Assembly (NCBI GenBank): GCA_963576725.1
Contig: OY755246.1
Location: 77,817,475-77,881,474, forward strand
Reading direction: 5' to 3'
From: Azorinus chamasolen
Taxonomy: Eukaryota > Mollusca > Bivalvia > Cardiida > Solecurtidae
Length of the DNA: 64,000 nt
The translations under genes and the position numbers were made by a program. This document shows, piece by piece, positions 57,205 through 64,000 of the stretch; positions within the stretch are counted from its first letter, which is position 1, and each line of letters starts with the position of its first letter. The notes under the pieces were generated by a model. That model did not search any database. It worked only from the letters and a program-made list of their open reading frames with translations, and was not told the DNA's origin.

Positions 57205-57734
57205 TTACAGATTTGCAAATAGAGTAGATCCAGATCAGAGTGCTCCTACTAAGCTAAGTAACTCGAGACTCTTAAAATACGCCTTTCTACACCTTTGCAA
57301 ACTGAGTAGACGCGGATCAGTCATGGCTCCTGTAGGTGCCTTCTGATCAGGGTTTGCTGATTACTTTTGAAATAATATAGATATTATTCAACAATTTCTA
57401 CTATGGTCAAAAGTTCCTAATTTTAACCCTTGGCTTGCTGAATTTCAAAATACATTTCTCCTTCTTTACCCAAGCCCTGTTGTATAATTACACATATCTT
57501 CACTGTGTACAAGTATTTCGCTGTGCAATCACTGCTGTGGAGTGCACTGGTTACACAATCAATGTGTAAATAGTGCAGGAGCTGTCTCATCTGGGTCTTC
57601 ACTATTTACAGGTAGGTATATTGACGCGAATAGCAAGCGAAGGGTTAATTGTCCATGTGCGGCTATAAATATTAATCTAATTAATATTCATGATGTCATT
57701 CTATTACTAACATATTCAAGAAGTAAAGGGTTAA
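57205..57734 (-). mobile_element. H1b MITE, inverted, split by H4
   Basis: An H1/H5 scrap at 57205-57260 precedes it. Left part 57272-57426 (core 57292-57352) and right part 57645-57734 (TTGTCCATGTGCGGCTATAA ... AAGAAGTAAAGGGTTAA). Confidence 0.85.
57427..57644 (+). mobile_element. H4 MITE nested in H1b, half hairpin
   Basis: TTAA at 57423-57426 and 57645-57648. CCCTTGGCTTGC ... GCAAGCGAAGGG. The left hairpin arm is deleted (GTGCAGGAGCTGTCTCATCT). Confidence 0.92.
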
Positions 57735-57779
57735 ATGATAAGAACATATTCAAGAAGTAAAGGGTTAAATGATAAGAGT
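57708..57779 (+). repeat. 36-bp direct duplication of an H1b end
   Basis: ACATATTCAAGAAGTAAAGG followed by GTTAAATGATAAG occurs twice in tandem. Confidence 0.9.
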
Positions 57780-57895
57780 CTATTCAGTACGGAAAAGTAA
57801 AATCTTTTAGAGAATATTGTAATACTATAATGAACAGATATCCTCTGATCTGGATCTTCAGTGTTTGCAAATGCATGAAAAGGCAGGGTTTTCAT
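57780..57895 (+). mobile_element. H1 right-arm fragment
   Basis: ATATCCTCTGATCTGGATCT, TCAGTGTTTGCAAATGCATG, AAAAGGCAGGG. Confidence 0.6.
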
Positions 57896-58732
57896 TTAAA
57901 GTTTGTAAAGAATTTTTAATTCTTATTTATACTTTAATTGGACAGTAACCGTTTCTGAATAATTTATTGAACCACTGCAGAAACTCTCACCGGTTTGTTG
58001 AGTTAGTTTGTTTCGATTACTTACAACATTGATTCTGTGGGGAAAAAAATCTGTAATTAGAATTAGTAAAAATAATCTGTTAACAATGGAATAAAAAATG
58101 AAAGTACTTTATTTCTGGCCTCTATTCCCGCACCTCGGATATTAATCCTGTTCCCATGATAGTATTTATAGCTATCGTACGCAGGAAGCGTTATTAAGCC
58201 TATTTTATCGTGAATAATACAAAACTCCGCTTATTTAATCGAACAACACCAGACATTGTTGTCAAAGAATTCAATTTCCCGGCAACAATACGTTGTGCAT
58301 TGAGTCGGTCCTAAATAACAAAAAAGTGTTTTAATCCCAAGTGTTCAGTTCATTGTTATCGAATGCATTGATATTTTCACCATCAGAAAAAAACAATATT
58401 TCCAATCTATGGCCAAAGCGTGAGCAGGGATTTTCCATTTTCTTCCATTGATCGTAAGAATGTCACTAAACACAGGACTTTTATTTGGACGACTTCAAAC
58501 AAAACATCGGACGCAAGTGACCCTCTCAGGTTGGAGAGGGGTCGTTTTCATTATTCTATGGAACAATCGCGAAATTTGCTGTCACAATGCACTAATAAAG
58601 TCTTCATGAGAGTATTGTGTATAAAATCATTACATTTCTATCACAGGCGTAACCTGCTTTCTCCATAAAAGAAATCAGAATGTTATAATATTTTAAAGTC
58701 AATCCAACAGAATCAGGTATTGTCATTAAGCC
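57896..58732. other. 840-bp single-copy island
   Basis: The longest stretch without recognised repeats. AT-rich, with motif-dense parts (CAATTTCCCGGCAACAATAC, CTGTTCCCATGATAG). An 82-codon open frame at 58420-58668 has no acceptor, donor or recognisable product. Candidate conserved non-coding or intronic regulatory sequence. Confidence 0.5.
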
Positions 58733-58944
58733 TCAACTCTTTCGCTGCCAAATTTTGTCATCTGCAAACTTTGTCGTCTGCTACAGTTTTCCATTTTTAT
58801 TTTTCTTCATTTTTGTTTCAAGAAGTAGTCACAGTAACAAACAGTTTGGATCCTGATGAGACACCGATTTACTTGGTGTCTCATCTGGATCCAAACTGTT
58901 TGCATAGGTAATCACAGATGCCACATTGGCAGCGAAAAAGTTAA
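58733..58944 (+). mobile_element. H3b hairpin MITE
   Basis: CAACTCTTTCGCTGCCAAAT to TTGGCAGCGAAAAAGTTAA. Core 58838-58909 (apex ACCGATTTACTTGGT). Confidence 0.92.
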
Positions 58945-58981
58945 GCCTGCTTACTATTATGTCAATGGCAGAAAATGCTGT

Positions 58982-59196
58982 CTTTTACTCTTTCACTGCC
59001 AGATTTTGTCTGCAAACCAAATGTCATCACCTACAATTTTCATGTTTTAATTTTTTAATTTTTGTTTAAAAAAAATATAGTCTCGTTAACAAACAGTTTG
59101 GACCCTGATGAGATGAGGAGTTACTTAATGTCTCATCTGGATCCAAACTGTTTGCATAGGTAATCACAGATGCAACATTGGTAGCAAAATAGTTAA
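58982..59196 (+). mobile_element. H3b hairpin MITE
   Basis: TTTACTCTTTCACTGCCAGA to TTGGTAGCAAAATAGTTAA. Core 59088-59158 with mismatched apex GAGGAGTTACTTAATG. Confidence 0.9.
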
Positions 59197-59750
59197 TCCT
59201 CTGCTCATGAATATTCATGTACGAAAGAATGAATTTATGAATATTAATTAACTGAATATTTATTTTAATGTCTGATGAACACTAGAAACACAGATGAACA
59301 CTAGAAACACAGATGAACATAGAAACACCGATGAACACTAGAAACACAGATAAACATAGAAACACAGATTAACACTAGAAACACAGATGAACATAGACAT
59401 ACAGATGAACACTAGAAACACAGATGAACACTAGAAACACAGATGAACACTAGAAACACAGATGAACATAGAAACACTGATACACAGATGAACACTAGAA
59501 ACACAGATGAACATAGAAACACAAGATGAATATAGAAACACTGATACACAGATGGACACTAGAAACACAGATGAACATGGAAACACAGATGAACACTAGC
59601 AACTGCAGAATCAGTTCTACATCATTTCATTAGCAAACAGAGCAGACCCTGATCATATGACTACCACAGGTGGTGACTGATCTAGGTCTACTCTGTTTGT
59701 AAAGGCATAAAAAATGTGTATCTGTGGAGTAAAGGGTTATTTACCCATTC
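59193..59750 (+). mobile_element. H1b MITE with internal minisatellite
   Basis: TTAATCCTCTGCTCATGAAT start, CATGTACGAAAGAATGAA block. After the array, AACTGCAGAATCAGTTCTAC, core 59631-59702, end GGAGTAAAGGGTTA. Confidence 0.88.
59271..59600 (+). repeat. ~19-bp minisatellite inside H1b, about 17 units
   Basis: Units of GATGAACACTAGAAACACA and shorter GATGAACATAGAAACACA. The array lies where normal H1b has ATGGACACAGG...CAGAAACTG, from which the unit plausibly arose. Confidence 0.93.
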
Positions 59751-59995
59751 CCTCATATTGACGACTTTTGACGACTCTGTAAAAGTCACTTTGTGAAACC
59801 ATTGTGATAAATAGAGCATTTGCTCCTATAGGAGCAAATGCTCTATTTATCACAATGGTTTCAAACTACAAAAGTCTAAAAAAATCCTTTTCTCTAGATA
59901 ATAATCCTTTCCGGTAGATTTATTCAAAGAGGTTGTATCTAAAAATAGCCTATGAGGTAATGGATCTAAAAATAGCCTATGAGGTAATGGGTTAA
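59748..59995 (+). mobile_element. H2 hairpin MITE
   Basis: TTTACCCATTCCCTCATATT, core 59804-59862 (apex CTCCTATAGGAG). ATCTAAAAATAGCCTATGAG is duplicated before the GGTTAA end. Confidence 0.9.
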
Positions 59996-59999
59996 AGGT

Positions 60000-60325
60000 T
60001 CTCAATGTAACATTTATGATCATTTCTCTTTAACCTTTAAACTGCTGAATAATCAACCCTTTCATGAATATTCATCAGGTAATGAGTTATTCAATCCTTA
60101 GCCCTTTGTCCATGAATATTCAGTAGGTATTGAAATTTGGAATAAACATTGAACAGGGAAAGGGGTTAAGTCTTTCTTGGGCTCCTATAGGAACCGTCTG
60201 ATCAGAGTCTGCTCTGTTTGCTTTTGGAAATTTATAGACCTGACAATTGACAGTTTACACAACAGTGAGAACAATTCCCTTTTCCTTTTTATTAATTCTG
60301 TGCATGAATATTTATAAGGTGAAGA
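60000..60325. mobile_element. Cluster of H5, H1a and H1 fragments
   Basis: TTAACCTTTAAACTGCTGAA (H5), CATGAATATTCAGTAGGTAT with CAGGGAAAGGGGTTAA (H1a end, about 60112-60168), and CTCCTATAGGAACCGTCTGA with GTCTGCTCTGTTTGC (H1, about 60181-60222). Confidence 0.7.
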
Positions 60326-60397
60326 AATATTTTAAAATTGTTAAACAGGGTTGTCATCAAAATGATGCCAAATTGACTTGGCTAATAATTCTGTTTC

Positions 60398-60597
60398 AGA
60401 GGTCCAGATAAGATACGTAATTTTCAACATTTTCAAAAATAGCTCCTTTATTTCTCCACGAAACCCTATACTATGACCACTCTTTAGAATCGTCTCAAAG
60501 AGACAATTCTAAAGAGTGGTCACAGTATAGAGTTTGGTGGAGAAATAACGATTTTAGTATTTGGGTACGCACCTTTATCTGTAGCTCTGCTGTTTTT
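60398..60597. mobile_element. H7 foldback MITE, most complete copy
   Basis: GTCCAGATAAGATACGTAAT ... GCACCTTTATCTG. Palindrome 60451-60546 with ~47-bp arms meeting at TCTCAAAGAGA. Confidence 0.9.
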
Positions 60598-62956
60598 AGC
60601 TCACCTGGCACAAAGTGCCAAGGTGAGCTATTGGGATGATCCTATGTCCGTCGTCGTGCGTCGTGCGTATGTGCGTTGTGCGTCGTGCGTACGTGCGGGC
60701 GTCAACAATTTACTTAAACATCTTCTTCTCTGGAACTACAAAGCCAAGAGCTTTGATATTTGGTATGTAGTATGATGTAATGGTCCTCTACAAAGATTGT
60801 TCAAATTATGTCCCCCAAGGCATAGACCTTTGGTATTTGGTATGTAGCATGATGTAATGGTCCTCTACTAAGATTGTTCAAATTATGACCCCCAGGACAA
60901 AAATGGCCCAGACCCAGGGCTTATCAGTTTTTCATAGGAAAATCTTTAAAAATCTTCTTCTCTGAAACTGTAAGGCATAGACCTTTGGTATTTGGTATGT
61001 AGCATGATGTAATGGTCCTCTAATAAGATTGTTCAAATTATGACCCCCAGGACAAAAATGGCTCAGCCCCAGGGCTTATCAGTTTTTCATAGGAAAATCT
61101 TTAAAAATCATCTTCTCTGAAACTGTAAGGCATAGACCTTTGATATTTGGTATGTAGCATGATCTAATGGTCCTCTACTAAGATTGTTCAAATTATGACC
61201 CCTGGGCCAAAAATGGCCCCGCCCCGGGGCTTATCAGTTTTTCATAGGAAAATCTTTAAAAATCTTCTTCTCTGAAACTGTAAGGCATAGACCTTTGGTA
61301 TTTGGTATGTAGCATCATCTAATGGTCCTCTACTAAGATTGTTCAAATTATGACCCCTGGGGCAAAAATGGCCCCGCCCCGGGGCTTATCAGTTTTTCAT
61401 AGGAAAATCTTTAAAAATCTTCTTCTCTGAAACTGTAAGGCATAGACCTTTGATATTTGGTATGTAGCATGATCTAATGGTCCTCTACTAAGATTGTTCA
61501 AATTATGACCCCTGGGCCAAAATTGGCCCCGCCCCAGGGCTTATCAGTTTTTCATAGGAAAATCTTTAAAAATCATCTTCTCTGAAACTGTAAGGCATAG
61601 ACCTTTGATATTTGGTATGTAGCATGATCTAATGGTCCCCTAATAAGATTGTTCAAATTATGACCCCTGGGCCAAAAATGGCCCCGCCCGGGGCTTATCA
61701 GTTTTTCATAGGAAAATCTTTAAAAATCTTCTTCTCTGAAACTGTAAGGCATAGACATTTGGTATGTAGCATGATCTAATGGTCCTCTACTAAGATTGTT
61801 CAAATTATGACCCCCAGGACAAAAATGGCCCCGCCCCAGGGCTTATCAGTTTTTCATAGGAAAATCTTTAAAAATCTTCTTCTCTGAAACTGTAAGGCAT
61901 AGACCTTTGATATTTGGTATGTAGCATGATCTAATGGTCCTCTACTAAGATTGTTCAAATTATGACCCCTGGGCCAAAAATGGCCCCGCCCCAGGGCTTA
62001 TCAGTTTTTCATAGGAAAATCTTTAAAACTCTTCTTCTCTGAAACTGTAAGGCATAGACCTTCGATATTTGGTATGTAGCATGATCTAATGGTCCTCTAC
62101 TAAGATTGTTCAAATTATGACCCCTGGGCCAAATATGGCCCCACCCCGGGGCTTATCAGTTTTTCATAGGAAAATTCTTCTAAAATTATAAGGTATAGAC
62201 CTTTGATATTTGGTATGTAGCATTATTTAATCGTCCTCTACTAAGATTAATCAAAATATGACCCCCGGACTAAAAATGGCCCAGCCCAAGGGCTTATCAG
62301 TTTTTCATAGGAAAATCTTTAAAAATCTTCTCCTCCAGAACTGTAAGGTCTAGGCCCTTGATATTTGGTATGTAGCATCATCTAATGGTTTTCTACCAAG
62401 ATTATTCAAATTATTACCCCTGGGTCAAAAATGGCCCCGCCCTGGGGCTTATCAGTTTTTCATATGAAAAGCTTTAAGAATCTTTTTCTCCAAAACTGTA
62501 AGGCAGAGACCTTTAATATTTGGTATGTAGCGCTATCTAATAGTTTTCTACCAAGATTGTTCAAATTATGTCACCTGGGTTGAAAACTTCCCCGCCCAGG
62601 GGCATATCAGTTTTTTATAGGAAAGTTTTTAAAAATCTTCTCTTAAAAATCTTTAAAAGTCTTCTCTGAACTTGTAAGGCATAGACCTTAGATATTTGGT
62701 ATGTTGCATTATCTAATAGTCCTCTACCAAGATTTTCAAATTATGAACTCCGGATCAAAATTGACTCCGCCCTGGGGCTTAACAGTTTTTCATAGGAAAA
62801 TCTTTAAGGTCTAGACTCTTTATATTTAGTATGTAGCATCATCTGATGGTTTTCTTAGTTTTCTACCAAGATTTTTCAAATTATGCAATCTGTCATTGAA
62901 ATCATTAATCTGTTACGAACAGGTGAGCGATTAAGGGCCATCATGGCCCTCTTGTA
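60598..62956 (+). mobile_element. Large HINE/pearl-like element C with 155-bp tandem core
   Basis: 5' hairpin AGCTCACCTGGCAC/GTGCCAAGGTGAGCT (60598-60629), then a CGTCGTGCGT-rich tract (about 60650-60700). About 13 monomers follow. The 3' AACAGGTGAGCG is the inverse of the 5' CGCTCACCTG-type end, followed by the hairpin AGGGCCAT-C-ATGGCCCT (62934-62950) and CTTGTA. The architecture matches element A with different sequence. Confidence 0.88.
60725..62900 (+). repeat. 155-bp tandem core repeat of element C
   Basis: TCTGAAACTGTAAGGCATAG begins at 60961, 61116, 61271, 61426, 61581, 61735, 61883 and 62038 (spacings 155, 155, 155, 155, 154, 148, 155). First and last units are diverged or truncated. 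No frame is open through the array. Confidence 0.95.
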
Positions 62957-62982
62957 TAAATCTATTGATAGGGGAGATAAGG

Positions 62983-63080
62983 TGTCCAAATACATAGCAT
63001 AATTAGAGTGTCTGCTAATACATAGCATAATTAGAGTGTCTGCTAAATCTTAGCATAATTACAATGTCTGCTAAATCTTA
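62983..63080 (+). repeat. ~29-bp tandem repeat, 3 copies
   Basis: CATAGCATAATTAGAGTGTC plus TGCTAATA occurs twice, then a CTTAGCATAATTACAATGTC variant. Confidence 0.9.
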
Positions 63081-63083
63081 TCA

Positions 63084-63400
63084 TTCGCGGCCTGACTCAC
63101 ATTTGCAAACAGCTTAGATCCAGTAGAGATGTCAAGTAACTCCGATCATATCACTAGGAATAAATTGAAGAAAATCTTGTTAATGAATTTGCATCAGACA
63201 AAACCATTTGCAGACAATTACTTAGCATTGAAAGAGTTATCACCCTTTCCTTTCTCTTCTTATGATGAAGTAAGCCGTTTTCTCAGGAGGATCCTAGTTG
63301 TTTGATGCTTGGTATTATGTTTGATGAAAGAAAAGCAATGAACATTTTAAAAATGAAACTTGTAGCAGATATCTGATTTTGCAGACATTACTTGGCAGTG
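63084..63400. mobile_element. Degraded H3 MITEs
   Basis: AAACAGCTTAGATCCAGTAG, AGACAATTACTTAGCATTGA with AAGAGTTA, then a second scrap GGAGGATCCTAGTTGTTTGA and TTTGCAGACATTACTTGGCA. Confidence 0.55.
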
Positions 63401-63404
63401 TCGC

Positions 63405-63554
63405 ATAGTCTTCACAGAACCCCATGATATGATTCAACACTTTCTGGCATGGGTAACAATTCCTGTTTTTATGTGCAATTATAATAATTAGTCTAATTAA
63501 TATTCATGATATCATTATTTCTTACATGAATATATTCATGGAGTAAAGAGTTAA
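63405..63554 (-). mobile_element. H1b MITE, inverted, left half lost
   Basis: AATTAGTCTAATTAATATTC, ATGATATCATTATTTCTTAC, TTCATGGAGTAAAGAGTTAA. Confidence 0.8.
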
Positions 63555-63589
63555 TGTTTATAGTGGTGGAGTCTGCCATTCATGGAGTA

Positions 63590-63846
63590 GTGTTCTCCCT
63601 TTATTCATGAATATTCATGTAAGAAGTAATGACACCATGCATATTATTAACCCTTTACTCCATGAATATTCATAGCTGTATTTTTGAAATAACATATAAA
63701 TAGACAGAAAGTGTAGAAGTAGACCTATATTATATCATAAGCAAACAGAGCAGACCCTGATGAGACGGCTCCTACAGGAGCCATCTGATCTGGTTCTACT
63801 CTGTTTGCAAAAGTGTAGAAATTCGTATATATGGAGTAAAGGGTTG
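63590..63846 (+). mobile_element. H1b MITE inserted next to another H1b start
   Basis: A first H1b start (TTCATGAATATTCATGTAAG) breaks at TATTATTAA (about 63650). The second runs TTAACCCTTTACTCCATGAA to GGAGTAAAGGGTTG with core 63738-63812. Confidence 0.85.
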
Positions 63847-64000
63847 AGAATTTGTAGCAGACAACAAATGTTGCAGAAGACAATTACTTCTAGGGAGCAA
63901 AGAGTTATTAGTACAATGTAAACATAGTGTCAGCTCTGGTAGTAACCCCACCATAGACTGATTAACGACACAATAAGATGCTCCACTCAACAAAGACGGG
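63847..64000. other. H3 right-end scrap and unassigned edge
   Basis: GTAGCAGACAACAAATGTTG with GGAGCAAAGAGTTA is H3-like. 63915-64000 is unassigned and runs to the window edge. Confidence 0.5.

Noticed and set aside
58420..58668. 82-codon frame in the single-copy island
   Set aside because: No acceptor, donor or recognisable domain; length is within chance for this composition.
1..64000. Bacterial, phage or viral genome segment
   Set aside because: No dense ORFs, ribosome-binding sites or viral genes. Splice-like signals, tRNA-derived SINEs and MITE/HINE repeats indicate an animal nuclear genome.

Overview
This looks like a gene-poor, repeat-saturated stretch of an animal nuclear genome, most likely a bivalve mollusc. 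The palindrome and CAAGGTCAAGGTCAT-type repeat vocabulary reminds me of Dreissena, but that genus-level guess is from memory and weak. There is no bacterial-style gene packing, no long non-repetitive ORF, no rRNA and no intact tRNA gene. The strongest coding signal is one 42-nt microexon-like segment on the plus strand (34542-34583). Two weaker terminal-exon-like segments lie on the minus strand (30664-30753 and 35982-36141). The window is probably intron and/or intergenic DNA.

Most of the sequence consists of short hairpin-centred MITEs whose ends read TTAA-CCC(T/A)TT ... AA(A/T)GGG-TTAA. TTAA target duplication plus CCC/GGG termini is the piggyBac-type signature. I use working names. H1 has the core CAAACAGAGCAGACCC; its H1a ends read CCCTTTCCCTGTTC and its H1b ends CCCTTTACTCCATGAATATT. 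H2 has the core ATAAATAGAGCATTTGCTCC and ends CCCATTCCC. H3 has the core AACAGTTTGGATCC and ends CTCTTTGCATGC or CCCTTTCGCTGCC. H4 has the core GTAAATAGTGCAGACCC and ends CCCTTCGCTTGC. H5 has the core CAAACAGTGTAGACCC. H6 has the core CTTAATGCAGGTCAAAAGTA. H7 has the core CTCCACCAAACCCTATG. H8 has the core CAAATAGTGCAGACCCAGAT. They are inserted into each other many times, and several junctions show TTAA on both sides with the host element continuing in register.

Layout. 1-5100 holds H1/H2/H3/H7 copies, an H1b with an internal 13-copy tandem expansion (2113-2632) and two tRNA-derived SINEs. 5510-7373 holds two adjacent pearl/HINE-like elements with internal ~155-bp tandem monomers and a hairpin plus CTTGT 3' end. 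7375-11593 holds more MITEs, a 26-bp perfect hairpin and a pogo-type MITE nested in H3. 11594-15899 is a 4.3-kb segment bounded by 22-bp perfect inverted repeats, seeded with a palindromic ATTGCAAT-centred motif and riddled with later MITEs. 15900-31210 holds dense MITEs, GA-rich and 117-bp tandem repeats, a 31-bp minisatellite and another HINE-like element. 31215-33545 is a 2.3-kb 31-bp satellite. 33575-41700 holds MITEs, a SINE, a HINE fragment abutting the microexon, and single-copy islands. 41735-44137 holds a minisatellite and three HINE-like elements. 44155-49360 holds a foldback MITE, an unclassified insertion, and a pogo/Tigger-type element nested in another TIR element. 49394-52430 holds a near-identical HINE copy, a single-copy island and MITEs. 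52427-53240 is a 66-bp minisatellite. 53280-60595 holds heavily nested MITEs plus an 840-bp single-copy island. 60598-62956 is a large HINE-like element with a 155-bp tandem core. The rest is MITEs.

Nothing forms a pathway or operon. The biology here is transposable-element ecology: hairpin modules shared between elements with different termini, fixed mismatches in the hairpins, and repeated birth of tandem arrays inside MITEs. All family names, orientations and boundaries were read by eye.
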